Shown here: positions 36,768 through 44,825 of the stretch, piece by piece
How the letters are laid out: each line of letters begins with the position of its first letter
Position numbering within the stretch: the stretch's first letter is position 1
Assembly: GCF_027922305.1 (NCBI RefSeq)
Contig: NZ_BSFK01000009.1
Location: 62,001-126,000 of the forward strand
Direction of reading: 5' to 3'
Origin: Methylopila jiangsuensis
Lineage (GTDB): Bacteria > Pseudomonadota > Alphaproteobacteria > Rhizobiales > Methylopilaceae
DNA length: 64,000 bases
The notes under the pieces: generated by a model
Seen by the model: only the letters and a program-made list of their open reading frames with translations
Databases searched by the model: none
Told to the model about the DNA's origin: nothing
Position numbers and translations under genes: made by a program

Positions 36768-38047
36768 CACATCACCTCGATTTCGGCCTGCAGCGCGCCC
36801 GCCGCCTTGATGGCCTGCAGGATGGCGATCAGGTCGCGGGGACCGACGCCGATGGCGTTCAGCCCGTCCACCAGCTGGCGCAGGTTGACGCCCTCCCGCA
36901 GCACCGCGAGCCGGCGGTTGGCGTCCTCATCCACGGTGACGGTGGTGCGCGGCGCCACCACGGTTTCGCCCTGGCTGAAGGCTTCCGGCTGGCTCACCAC
37001 CGGATCCTCGGTGATGGTGACGGTGAGATTGCCCTGCGCCACCGCCACGGTGGAGACCCGCACGTCCTGCCCCATGACGATGATGCCGGAGCGCTCGTCG
37101 ATCACGATCTTCGCCACCTGGTCGGGCTCGACCCGGAGCTGCTCGATCTCGGTCAGGAGCTGGATGATGTTGCCCTTGTAGCTCTTCGGGACCTGCACCG
37201 TGACGGTGGAGGGGTCGACCGGCTCGGCGACGCCCGCGCCGATGAAGGCGTTGATGGCGGCCGCCACCCGGCGGGCCGTGGTCAGGTCCGGGTTGCGCAG
37301 CGCGAGCCGCACCGCGCCGAGATTGGCGAGCGAGAACGGGATCTCGCGTTCGATCAGGCCGCCGTTGGAGATGCGCCCCGTGGTGGGCACGCCGCGCACG
37401 ATCTGCGCCGCCTCGCCTTGGGCGTTGAAGCCGATCACCGCCACCGACCCCTGCGCCACCGCGTAGACCTCGCCGTCCGCGCCCATCAGCGGGGTGACGA
37501 TCAGCGTGCCGCCCTGCAGGCTGGTGGCGTCGCCGAGCGCCGAGACGGTGACGTCGATGCGGGTGCCCTGGGTTCCGAAGGGCGGCAGGTTGGCGGTCAC
37601 CATCACCGCGGCCACGTTCTTGGTGCGCAGCGTCGCGCCGCGGGTGTTCACGCCGAGCCGCTCCAGCATCGACTGCAGGCTCTGCTTGGTGAAGGGCGCG
37701 GCGTTGAGCGAGTCGCCCGAGCCGTTGAGGCCGACCACCAGGCCGTAGCCCACCAGCTGGTTCTCGCGCACGCCCTCGATGTCGGTCAGGTCCTTGATGC
37801 GGGAGGTGACGCCGCCCCGGGTCGGGCCGCCGTCGTCGCCGGCCCGGAACGCGCCCCGGCCATGGACGGCCGCGCGGCGGATGTCGACGCGCACCCCGCT
37901 GTCCGCGCCGCCCTCCGCGCCGTAGCCGCCGCCCCGTGGAGAGGCGCCCGCCGCGAGGTCGGCGGAAACCGCCGGCAGCGGGGCCGCGGCGAGGGCCAGC
38001 GCCGTCAGCGCGGCGGAGAAGCGGGAGATGAGGCGGCGAGGGGTCAT
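36767..38047 (-). CDS. flgI: Flagellar P-ring protein FlgI with an unusual N-terminal insertion
   Basis: 426 residues. Signal peptide 1-29 (ending AVSA) for Sec export to the periplasm. The conserved mature part starts at SRIKDLTDIEGVRENQLVGY, followed by GLVVGLNGSGDSLNAAPFT and so on to LQAEIEVM. Normally the conserved start follows the signal peptide directly. Here about 50 Gly- and Arg-rich residues (about 30-80) lie between. There is no frame disruption. The P ring forms the bushing in the peptidoglycan layer. It overlaps flgJ. Confidence 0.95.
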   Translation of the reverse strand: MTPRRLISRFSAALTALALAAAPLPAVSADLAAGASPRGGGYGAEGGADSGVRVDIRRAAVHGRGAFRAGDDGGPTRGGVTSRIKDLTDIEGVRENQLVGYGLVVGLNGSGDSLNAAPFTKQSLQSMLERLGVNTRGATLRTKNVAAVMVTANLPPFGTQGTRIDVTVSALGDATSLQGGTLIVTPLMGADGEVYAVAQGSVAVIGFNAQGEAAQIVRGVPTTGRISNGGLIEREIPFSLANLGAVRLALRNPDLTTARRVAAAINAFIGAGVAEPVDPSTVTVQVPKSYKGNIIQLLTEIEQLRVEPDQVAKIVIDERSGIIVMGQDVRVSTVAVAQGNLTVTITEDPVVSQPEAFSQGETVVAPRTTVTVDEDANRRLAVLREGVNLRQLVDGLNAIGVGPRDLIAILQAIKAAGALQAEIEVM

Positions 38048-38285
38048 GGAGACGAAGGCCCGGACGCTTGGGAAACGGTCGCCTCTCCCATGCGAAGCCC
38101 GTGCCGAAAAACAACCATTTGATTTTGAATGATAATTTCCAAGGCCGCGGGCGGCTGTGGCGGAACGGGCCGGCAGATTCCGCCGCCGCTCGGCACAATT
38201 TGCCGGAGTTTAACCGCCGCTTAACCACGTTTCCCGCACCTCTAGGGTCATGGGAGCGCCAAGGCTCCCCGATGCGGAGCGTGGC

Positions 38286-38720
38286 ATGCGGGTGGACGGG
38301 CTGGGACGGGCGATCGCGGGCGGCGCAGGCGTTGGGCGCTTCGCCGCGGCGGGGGTCGCGTTCCGCCTGCCCGACGAGGCGCCCCAGGCGGGGCCGGCCC
38401 GCAGCGCCGCGCCGTTGCGGGCCGCGCCCGCGCTCGACGCGCTGCTGGCTTTGCAGGCGGTGGAGGTGCGGCCGGTCGATCCCCGCCGCCGCCGCGCCGC
38501 CCGCCGGGGCCGCGGCCTGCTGGACGCGCTGGACGCGCTGAAGGCGGACATGCTGCACGGCCGGGACGGCATGGCGAGCCTGGAGGCGTTGCGACGGGCG
38601 CTGGCGGAGGCCGGCGAGGCCACCGGCGACGCGGCCCTCGACGACCTGCTCGCGGCCATCGACCTGCGGGCGCAGGTGGAGCTTGCGAAACGCCGGCAGG
38701 CCGATGCGCGGCGCCCGTGA
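38286..38720 (+). CDS. fliX: Flagellar assembly regulator FliX
   Basis: 144 residues, like Caulobacter FliX, which couples class II basal-body assembly to FlbD activity. The start MRVDGLGRAIAGG resembles the conserved FliX N-terminus, and the helical C-terminal half LLDALDALKADMLHGRDG to AIDLRAQVELAKRRQ is typical. It is divergent from flgI, a classic arrangement. The start at 38286 is chosen over an upstream in-frame ATG at 38250 because it matches the family N-terminus. Confidence 0.88.
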   Translation: MRVDGLGRAIAGGAGVGRFAAAGVAFRLPDEAPQAGPARSAAPLRAAPALDALLALQAVEVRPVDPRRRRAARRGRGLLDALDALKADMLHGRDGMASLEALRRALAEAGEATGDAALDDLLAAIDLRAQVELAKRRQADARRP

Positions 38721-38809
38721 CGGCGGCGCCGGAGCCGCTGTTTCGCCGCGAATTTGATCAATCCGAAAAAATCATGTAATTTCAATCACTTCTCCGGTTA
38801 ATTCCGTAA

Positions 38810-38838
38810 TTGTAGACTGGGCGGTGTGTGGCTATAGT
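38810..38838 (+). promoter_or_regulatory. Predicted sigma-70-type promoter of dksA
   Basis: TTGTAG (38810-38815), a 17-bp spacer and TATAGT (38833-38838) lie 46 bp before the dksA start. The spacing and hexamers fit a housekeeping promoter. It is predicted from sequence only. Confidence 0.55.
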
Positions 38839-38884
38839 CCGCGCCGCTTGGCACCAGCGCAGCGGCATAGCCAGAGGCTGATCA

Positions 38885-39301
38885 ATGAGCGTCGAGTTGG
38901 CGACTGACTACCGGCCGTCGGAAGACGAGCCGTTCATGAACGACCGGCAGCGGAAGTATTTCCGCGCGAAGCTGCTCGACTGGAAAGAGGAAATCCTCCG
39001 GGAGAGCCGCGAGACCCTCGAGCACCTCCAGGACGAGAACCAGAACCACCCCGACCTCGTGGACCGGGCGTCGTCGGAGACCGACCGCGCCATCGAGCTG
39101 CGCGCCCGCGACCGCCAGCGCAAGCTGATCGCCAAGATCGACTCGGCGCTGGAGCGGATCGAGGACGGCTCCTACGGCTATTGCGAGGAGACCGGCGAGC
39201 CGATCTCGCTGCGCCGGCTGGAGGCGCGCCCGATCGCGACGCTCTCCATCGAGGCGCAGGAGCGCCACGAGCGCCGCGAGAAGGTCTATCGCGACGACTG
39301 A
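38885..39301 (+). CDS. dksA: RNA polymerase-binding transcription factor DksA
   Basis: 138 residues. The coiled coil runs from NDRQRKYFRAKLLDWKEEIL to about residue 95, with the Asp-rich tip DENQNHPDLVDRASSETDRA. The C-terminal globular part reads YGYCEETGEPISLRRLEARP, then TLSIEAQERHERREK. Enterobacterial DksA has four zinc cysteines; only one remains here, so the fold is probably held without zinc, as in other alphaproteobacterial DksA. It works with ppGpp on rRNA and amino-acid promoters. Confidence 0.94.
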   Translation: MSVELATDYRPSEDEPFMNDRQRKYFRAKLLDWKEEILRESRETLEHLQDENQNHPDLVDRASSETDRAIELRARDRQRKLIAKIDSALERIEDGSYGYCEETGEPISLRRLEARPIATLSIEAQERHERREKVYRDD

Positions 39302-39333
39302 ACGGCCTTTCAAGGCTGCGACGTGTCCGAACG

Positions 39334-39371
39334 CAAAAAAGCCCCCGGCGCTTCGATCGCCGGGGGCTTTC
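39334..39371. terminator. Bidirectional rho-independent terminator
   Basis: Perfect arms GCCCCCGGCG (39341-39350) and CGCCGGGGGC (39358-39367). AAAAAA precedes it and TTT follows, so it can end both dksA (plus) and the peptidoglycan hydrolase gene (minus). Confidence 0.85.
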
Positions 39372-39393
39372 GCGCGTCTTGGGGGCTGCAGGA

Positions 39394-40752
39394 TCAGCCG
39401 CGGCGGATGGTCAGCAGCTTGTAGTCGAACGAGCCTTTCTTTCCATGCTTCGGGTAGGTCGCGGAGGAGACTCGCTCGTCCTGATTTCCGCCGAGGACCC
39501 GAACCTCCGACGCGGTTTCGCTCTCATAAAAGCCCACATGGCCGCCGCTTTGCGTCTGGCTTTTCCGGCTGAACACCACGATGTCGCCCTCCTGCGGCGA
39601 GGCCGAGACATCGGTTCCCCAGGTTCTCCAGTCCAGCGCCCACTTGCTGTCCGCGCCGATCAGGCCCGCCTTCTCGACGCAGTAATTCACGAAGGACGAG
39701 CACCACGCCGTCTGGTCCGGGGCGGCGCCGCCCTTGGTGGTGGCGTGGTACATGACGATGCGCGGATTGCTGTCCTTCAATCCCGGAACCTCCATGACGC
39801 CCCGCGCCAGTTCCGCCCGCGCGACGTCGTAGGGTCGCAGAAGCGCCGGGCCGAAGAGGTGGGTCGGCAATCCGCCGGACACCGCGCGCAGGAAGGCCGA
39901 CGCCATGAAGCCGTCCGCCAGACCGTCGCCTTCCAGATCGACCAGCGTCCAACCGTTCTGCTCGCTGTGGCCGCTGACGACGGCGCCGACGGGAAGGCTC
40001 TGGATCACGCGATGCTGTTCGCCCGCCCCGGCGCGCAGGTTGAGCCCGCTGCGCGCCACGACTTCGAACAGGTTTTCGTGCCCCTGAGCCTTCTCCGACC
40101 ACACCGGGGCGTTGGCGTCGAACTGCCCGAACTCCCCATGGCTCGCGTTGGCGACGTTGCCGTCATAGATGAAGCCGCCGATCTCGGACTTCAGTTCGAG
40201 ATGCTTCTGGAACAGATGCCAGCGCCCGGACTTCAGCGCGTCTCTGGTGCCGGACCAGCCGGTCGCGCCTGCGAGCCAGACGTAGTCGACGAGGTCCCGC
40301 GCCTCGAGATAGGCGGCGACCGTCCCGGAGCCGTAGACGCCGATCCTGTAGGCGCCCTTGAGCTCCGCCTTCACCGCCGCGAAGTAGGCGGCGACGAGCT
40401 CGAGCTGGCTGTTCTTGTAGTAGTCCCAGTCCACCGCGAAATAGATCGCCGTGCCCTTGGGCTGAAGGATGGCGTTCGTGGCGAGATCGAGCGCGCGCTT
40501 CCCGTCCCGCGCGCCGTTGGCGGCGCTGAGATCATCGATCTGGCCCTCGGCCCCGCCGCGCTGCTGGAACACGACCGCCACCGAAAGGCCGGCCGCGAAC
40601 AGCGCGTCCCGCTCCGGCCGGGTCAGGCACTTGGTGGGGTGCGTCTTGCTGTTGCGGTTGTTGTAGTAGCGGATGACGGTGCGGACCCCCGCCGCGGCCA
40701 GCCGCTGCGCATAGTCCGAAAGATCGCGTGGGGCGTCGATGATCGCGTGCAT
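39394..40752 (-). CDS. Three-domain peptidoglycan hydrolase (DUF1906, SH3, CHAP/NlpC-like)
   Basis: 452 residues with no signal peptide. Residues 1-200 form a DUF1906 glycoside-hydrolase-like barrel (GVRTVIRYYNNRNSKTHPTK, AIYFAVDWDYYKNS). About 225-290 is a bacterial SH3 domain (SGLNLRAGAGEQHRVIQSLP). The C-terminal part is an NlpC/CHAP-like amidase of the TIGR02594 type with catalytic Cys in DQTAWCSSFVNYCVEKAG and His in QSGGHVGFYES. The build resembles phage or toxin-like lysins, but no phage genes surround it. The lack of a signal peptide means release needs lysis, a secretion system or a holin-like helper. Confidence 0.85.
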   Translation of the reverse strand: MHAIIDAPRDLSDYAQRLAAAGVRTVIRYYNNRNSKTHPTKCLTRPERDALFAAGLSVAVVFQQRGGAEGQIDDLSAANGARDGKRALDLATNAILQPKGTAIYFAVDWDYYKNSQLELVAAYFAAVKAELKGAYRIGVYGSGTVAAYLEARDLVDYVWLAGATGWSGTRDALKSGRWHLFQKHLELKSEIGGFIYDGNVANASHGEFGQFDANAPVWSEKAQGHENLFEVVARSGLNLRAGAGEQHRVIQSLPVGAVVSGHSEQNGWTLVDLEGDGLADGFMASAFLRAVSGGLPTHLFGPALLRPYDVARAELARGVMEVPGLKDSNPRIVMYHATTKGGAAPDQTAWCSSFVNYCVEKAGLIGADSKWALDWRTWGTDVSASPQEGDIVVFSRKSQTQSGGHVGFYESETASEVRVLGGNQDERVSSATYPKHGKKGSFDYKLLTIRRG

Positions 40753-40846
40753 GCCATCAGCCTCCGAAAGAGTGGGAAGCCATCAAGCCGCGCAACCTTA
40801 GATTTTTGTAGTCGTAGAAATACGTCTATCTAAAGTTGCATGCGCC

Positions 40847-41782
40847 TCAACCCGCCTCCGCCAGCGGGCGCGCCCAGGGCGTCGCGGTGAGACGGCGGAC
40901 GAGGAAATCGATCAGCGCGGTGACGCGGGCGGGGCGGAAGGCGCCGGGCGGCGTCACCACATGCAGCGCGATCGGCGGCAGGCTCCAGTCCGGCAGCGCC
41001 GTCTCCAGCCGTCCGGCGGCGATGTCGTCGAACGCGACGAACTCCGGCTGCACCGCGAGGCCGAGGCCCGCCAGCACGCTCGCGGTCAGCGCGTCGGCGT
41101 TGTTGGCCCGCAGACGGCCGGACACGGTGACCGCCTCCTCCGCGCCCTGCCGGTCGAAGAAGCGCCAGCGGTCCCAGCCGGGCAGGTAGGCGTAGCCAAG
41201 GCAGGAATGGGCGGCGAGGTCGCGGGGCCGCTGCGGCCGGCCCATGCGGTCGAAATAGGCCGGCGCGCCCACCACCAGCCGGCGCACCTCGCACAGCCTG
41301 CGGGCGCGCAGACGGCTGTCCGCGAGCGCCGCGATCCGCAGCCCGACGTCGAAGCCCTCGCCGATCAGGTCGATCTGGGCGTCGGCGAGGTGCAGGTCCA
41401 CCGAAACGTCCGGAAAGGCGGCGAGGAACTCGGGCAGGATCGGCGCCACATGGGCGAGCCCGAACGACATGGGCGCCGCCAGCCGCACCATGCCGCTCGC
41501 CGCGGCGGAGGCGGCCATGGCCTGCGCCTCGGCGCTTTCGCCCGCCCGCACGATCCGCTCCGCATCCTCCGCCGCGGCCTTGCCGGCCTCGGTGAGCGAC
41601 AGCCGCCGGCTGGTGCGATGAAGCAGGGGGGTCGCGAGCCGCGTCTCCAGCCGCGCCACCGCCTTGGAGACGGTCCCCTTGGACAGGCCGAGGTCTTCCG
41701 CCGCGCGGGCGAAGGACCCGCGCGCCGCGACGCGGGCGAAGATCGCCCATGCTTCGAAATCGGGCAGCACGACAAGCTCCAT
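40847..41782 (-). CDS. LysR-family transcriptional regulator
   Basis: 311 residues from the ATG at 41782. The N-terminal HTH is in GSFARAAEDLGLSKGTVSKA with the linker VARLETRLATPLLHRTSRRL. The C-terminal part is the substrate-binding domain (VRLAAPMSFGLAHVAPILPE). It belongs to the group acting on divergent aromatic/quinone genes. An in-frame ATG at 41824 exists, but it would put a perfect operator-like palindrome inside the coding region; the shorter start leaves the palindrome just upstream. Confidence 0.92.
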   Translation of the reverse strand: MELVVLPDFEAWAIFARVAARGSFARAAEDLGLSKGTVSKAVARLETRLATPLLHRTSRRLSLTEAGKAAAEDAERIVRAGESAEAQAMAASAAASGMVRLAAPMSFGLAHVAPILPEFLAAFPDVSVDLHLADAQIDLIGEGFDVGLRIAALADSRLRARRLCEVRRLVVGAPAYFDRMGRPQRPRDLAAHSCLGYAYLPGWDRWRFFDRQGAEEAVTVSGRLRANNADALTASVLAGLGLAVQPEFVAFDDIAAGRLETALPDWSLPPIALHVVTPPGAFRPARVTALIDFLVRRLTATPWARPLAEAG

Positions 41783-41784
41783 CC

Positions 41785-41810
41785 GGAAACGATGAGTTTC
41801 CATCGTTTCC
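41785..41810. promoter_or_regulatory. Perfect palindromic operator between lysR and the dioxygenase gene
   Basis: GGAAACGATG (41785-41794) and CATCGTTTCC (41801-41810) are exact reverse complements with a 6-bp spacer AGTTTC. It sits next to the lysR start and about 75 bp before the dioxygenase gene. It is the probable binding site for autoregulation and divergent control; which protein binds is inferred. Confidence 0.7.
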
Positions 41811-41882
41811 ATTTTTGGCTTCATCCGGCGACCCTATCTTGGCTGCAACCACCTTGTCCCGTGAGTTCGAAAGGGCTTCGCC

Positions 41883-42824
41883 ATGACCGCGTCCCGCGCC
41901 GCCGCCATCCACCACGTCACCGCCATCAGCGGCCCCGCCGCCCGCAACCGCCGCTTCTACGAGGGCGTGCTCGGCCTGCGGCTGGTGAAGAAGACCGTCA
42001 ATTTCGACGATCCGGGCACCTACCACCTCTATTACGGCGACGAGCTCGGCCGTCCCGGCTCGATCCTGACCTTCTTCCCGTGGGATCACGTCGCCCCCGG
42101 CCGGGTCGGGATCGGCGAGACGTCGCGCACCGCGTTCCGGGTGCCCCGCGCCTCGATCGGCTGGTGGGCGCATCGCCTGCTGGAGGCCGGCGCGCCCCAT
42201 GACACGCCGGCGGTCCGCTTCGGCGAGACCGTGCTCGCCTTCAAGGACCCGGACGGCCTTGCGCTGGCGCTGGTCGGCGTCGACGGGGCCGAGGGCGAGC
42301 CCGGCTGGGCGAGCGCCAGCGTGCCCGCGGAGCACGCCATCCGCGGCTTCCACGGCGTCACGTTGCTGCTCGCCGACGGCGCAGCCACCGGCGCGGTGCT
42401 GACCGACGTGTTCGGGCAGAAGGAGGTGGCGCGCGAGGGCGCGCTCATCCGCTACGAGGCGGGGGGCGGCGGCTACGGCCGCTTCGTCGACCTCCATGTG
42501 GCCGGCGGCTTCCTGGCCGGCCGCTCGGGGGGCGGCAGCGTGCACCACATCGCCTTCCGGGCGGCGGACGACGCCGCGCAGGCGGAGATGGCGCGAAAGC
42601 TCGTGGCCGATCACCGGCTCGCGGTGACCGAGCAGAAGGACCGCAACTACTTCCGCTCGGTCTATTTCCGGGAGCCGGGCGGGGTGCTGTTCGAGATCGC
42701 CACCGACGCGCCCGGCTTCACGGTCGACGAGCCGGCCGAGACGCTCGGGCAGGCGCTCAAGCTGCCGCCGCTGCTCGAAGGGCTGCGGTCGCGCATCGAG
42801 GAGAGGTTGCCTCCGCTGGACTGA
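41883..42824 (+). CDS. Ring-cleaving dioxygenase of the glyoxalase (VOC) superfamily, MhqO/CatE-like
   Basis: 313 residues in two vicinal-oxygen-chelate halves: IHHVTAISGPAARNRRFYEG and FHGVTLLLADGAATGAVLTD with VHHIAFRAADDAA and YFREPGGVLFEIATD. Metal ligands are the His of the first beta strand, the His in VHHIAF and the Glu in VLFEIA. MhqO-type enzymes open hydroquinone or catechol rings. It forms a probable operon with the hydrolase 122 bp downstream, as mhqO does with mhqD, under the divergent LysR protein. Confidence 0.9.
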   Translation: MTASRAAAIHHVTAISGPAARNRRFYEGVLGLRLVKKTVNFDDPGTYHLYYGDELGRPGSILTFFPWDHVAPGRVGIGETSRTAFRVPRASIGWWAHRLLEAGAPHDTPAVRFGETVLAFKDPDGLALALVGVDGAEGEPGWASASVPAEHAIRGFHGVTLLLADGAATGAVLTDVFGQKEVAREGALIRYEAGGGGYGRFVDLHVAGGFLAGRSGGGSVHHIAFRAADDAAQAEMARKLVADHRLAVTEQKDRNYFRSVYFREPGGVLFEIATDAPGFTVDEPAETLGQALKLPPLLEGLRSRIEERLPPLD

Positions 42825-42844
42825 GCGCGGGCGGCCGCTCCCTC

Positions 42845-42875
42845 CGTCATGCCCGAGACAAGCTCGGGCATGACG
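42845..42875. repeat. Perfect palindromic intergenic repeat
   Basis: Arms CGTCATGCCCGAG (42845-42857) and CTCGGGCATGACG (42863-42875), 13 bp each with no mismatch, loop ACAAG. It lies between two co-directional genes and could dampen read-through or stabilise the upstream mRNA. A related imperfect copy is at 35284-35316. Confidence 0.75.
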
Positions 42876-42946
42876 GCGGCGTGGAGCGTGCAATTCTGAA
42901 ATTCAAAGCAACTTCAATCTATTAATTCGAGCCGAAGGAGGCCGCC

Positions 42947-43588
42947 ATGACCGCGCGTGACCTGTCGTTCGCGCATGTGTTCCGCCCGGCGGCGCGGCCG
43001 GGCCCGCCGCCCGTGCTGCTGCTGCACGGCACGGGCGGCGACGAGACCGACCTGCTGCCGCTCGGGGAGGCGGTGGCGCCGGGCGCGGCGCTGCTGTCGC
43101 CCCGGGGGCAGGTGCTGGAGCGCGGGGCGCCGCGCTTCTTCCGCCGCCTCGCCGAGGGCGTGTTCGACGAGGACGACGTCCGCCGCCGGGCGGGCGACCT
43201 CGCCCGCTTCATCGCCGAGGCGAGGGAGACGTACGGGATCGGCGCGCCCGTCGCGCTCGGCTACTCCAACGGCGCCAACATCGCCGCGGCCGTGCTGCTG
43301 CTGCATCCGGAGTCGTTGGCGGGCGCAGCGCTGCTGCGGCCGATGGCGGTGCTGAGCGATCCGCCGCAGGCGAACCTTCGCGGCAAGCCCGTGCTCATGC
43401 TGTCCGGCGCGGCCGATCCGATCGCGGGCCCCGACAGCGTGGCGGCGCTTGAAGTCGCGCTCACGGCGTCCGGCGCGGAGGTGACGCGCGAAATACTGCT
43501 CGCGAGCCACGGCCTGACGCGGGACGACCTCGCCGCCGCGACCGCCTGGTTCGCCCGCCGGGCGGCGGACGCGCCGTCATCGTCGTGA
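42947..43588 (+). CDS. Alpha/beta-hydrolase (phospholipase/carboxylesterase family, MhqD-like)
   Basis: 213 residues. The oxyanion region is LLLHGTGGDETDLLPLG, the nucleophile elbow GYSNGANIAAA (Ser), the acid in MLSGAADPIAG (Asp) and the His in LASHGLTRDDL, so the triad is complete. MhqD hydrolases act with MhqO in quinone detoxification. GAAGGAGG lies before the ATG. The natural substrate is not known. Confidence 0.88.
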   Translation: MTARDLSFAHVFRPAARPGPPPVLLLHGTGGDETDLLPLGEAVAPGAALLSPRGQVLERGAPRFFRRLAEGVFDEDDVRRRAGDLARFIAEARETYGIGAPVALGYSNGANIAAAVLLLHPESLAGAALLRPMAVLSDPPQANLRGKPVLMLSGAADPIAGPDSVAALEVALTASGAEVTREILLASHGLTRDDLAAATAWFARRAADAPSSS

Positions 43589-43628
43589 CGCTTGCGGGTC
43601 CGGCCTCTCCGGAAGGTCGGGCCCGCGC

Positions 43629-44411
43629 TCAGCCGGCGGCGAGGCGCTTCAGCGCGGCCTCGTGCAGGCGCCTGTCGCCGGAGGCGATGATGCGGCCGCC
43701 GTCGGTGGCGGGGCCGCCGTCCCAGGTGGTCACCACGCCGCCGGCGCCTTCCACGATCGGGATCAGCGCCACGATGTCGAACGGCTTCAGGTCGGCCTCG
43801 ATCACCAGATCCACATGGCCGGCCGCCAGCATGCAGTAGGCGTAGCAGTCGCCGCCCCAGCGGGTGAGCCGGGCGTCCACGGAGACGGCGTCGAACAGCG
43901 CCCGCTCCTCGGCCGTGAACATGGTGGGGGAGGTGGACATCAGCATGGCGTCCTCCAGCCGGGGGCAGGCGCGGGCGCGCAGCCGGCGCTCCCCGCTCCG
44001 GCCGCGCCAGGTGGCGCTGGAGCCGTCGCCATGGAATTTCTCGCCCACGTAAGGCTGGTTCATCATGCCGTAGCAGGGGTTGCCGCCGCGGGTGAGGCCG
44101 ATCAGCGTGCCCCAGATCGGCATGCCGAGGATGAAGGAGCGGGTGCCGTCGATGGGGTCCAGCACCCACACGAACTCGGCGTCCTTGCGCTCGTCGCCAT
44201 GCTCCTCGCCGATCACGCCATGCTCGGGGAAGGTGTCCCGGATCAGCGTCCGCATCACCGTCTCGCCCGCCTTGTCGGCGGCGGTGACCGGATCGAAGCC
44301 TTCGCGCAGCTTGTTCTCGACGCCGACGGAGGTGCGGAAGAACGGCAGGATCGCCTCGCCCGAGGCGGTGGCCAGACGGTCCACGAAGGCGGAGAAGTCC
44401 ACGGGCGTCAT
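43629..44411 (-). CDS. hisN: Histidinol-phosphatase of the inositol monophosphatase family
   Basis: 260 residues. Metal-binding motifs of the IMPase fold are clear: Glu pair in VIGEEHGDE, DPIDGTRSFILG, and WGGDCYAYCMLAAGHVDLVI. The combination matches alphaproteobacterial HisN, which removes phosphate from histidinol phosphate in histidine synthesis. The start at 44411 is chosen over a longer upstream frame whose N-terminus looks random. A GC-rich hairpin at 43595-43627 separates it from the convergent hydrolase gene. Confidence 0.9.
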   Translation of the reverse strand: MTPVDFSAFVDRLATASGEAILPFFRTSVGVENKLREGFDPVTAADKAGETVMRTLIRDTFPEHGVIGEEHGDERKDAEFVWVLDPIDGTRSFILGMPIWGTLIGLTRGGNPCYGMMNQPYVGEKFHGDGSSATWRGRSGERRLRARACPRLEDAMLMSTSPTMFTAEERALFDAVSVDARLTRWGGDCYAYCMLAAGHVDLVIEADLKPFDIVALIPIVEGAGGVVTTWDGGPATDGGRIIASGDRRLHEAALKRLAAG

Positions 44412-44599
44412 CAGCGGTCTCCCGAAGCGCCGCCGAAGGGCCGACGGCCGGCGGGGTCGAGAAAGCGCGAAAGCGCGCTCCGGGCAAGTGCGCGAGCGGC
44501 GGCCGGCGAGCGCTTGCGCAAAAGAAATCGCCGGCAAGCGCGACGTAACGTCACGGCCGGCGACAGGTGGCCTTATGGCCTTGCTTTTTGTGCGGCGCG

Positions 44600-44716
44600 G
44601 CCGCATCTTGTTGCGGTGCGACAAGCCGATCTCTGATCGTTTGTCGCTGCCCTCCTTGGGCGTTTCCTCCCTAGACTTTGGCCGCCCTGCGCTTGCGCGG
44701 GCGGCCTTTTTTCTTC
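44600..44716 (+). ncRNA. Candidate trans-acting sRNA with anti-Shine-Dalgarno motif
   Basis: The 414-bp gap between hisN and the amidohydrolase gene holds a plus-strand structured segment with no coding frame. In order: a hairpin CTTGT/ACAAG (44607-44625), a small hairpin GCCCTCCTTGGGC (44649-44661), the single-stranded stretch TTTCCTCCCTAGAC (44663-44676), and a rho-independent terminator (arms GGCCGCCC/GGGCGGCC, 44680-44706, then TTTTTTCTTCTT). UCCUCCC in an unpaired region can pair with ribosome-binding sites, as in rhizobial anti-SD sRNA families such as alpha-r14. The 5' end is a guess; no clear promoter was found. Confidence 0.55.
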
Positions 44717-44825
44717 TTGCGTCCGGGCAGGGCGGACATTGGCCGCTCCCGATCGCCTTTGCAAGCACTTTTCGTATCGAGCGATAGCAGTATCGGTTTA
44801 ACCGATGTTCTGGCCTGGCCGCGCG

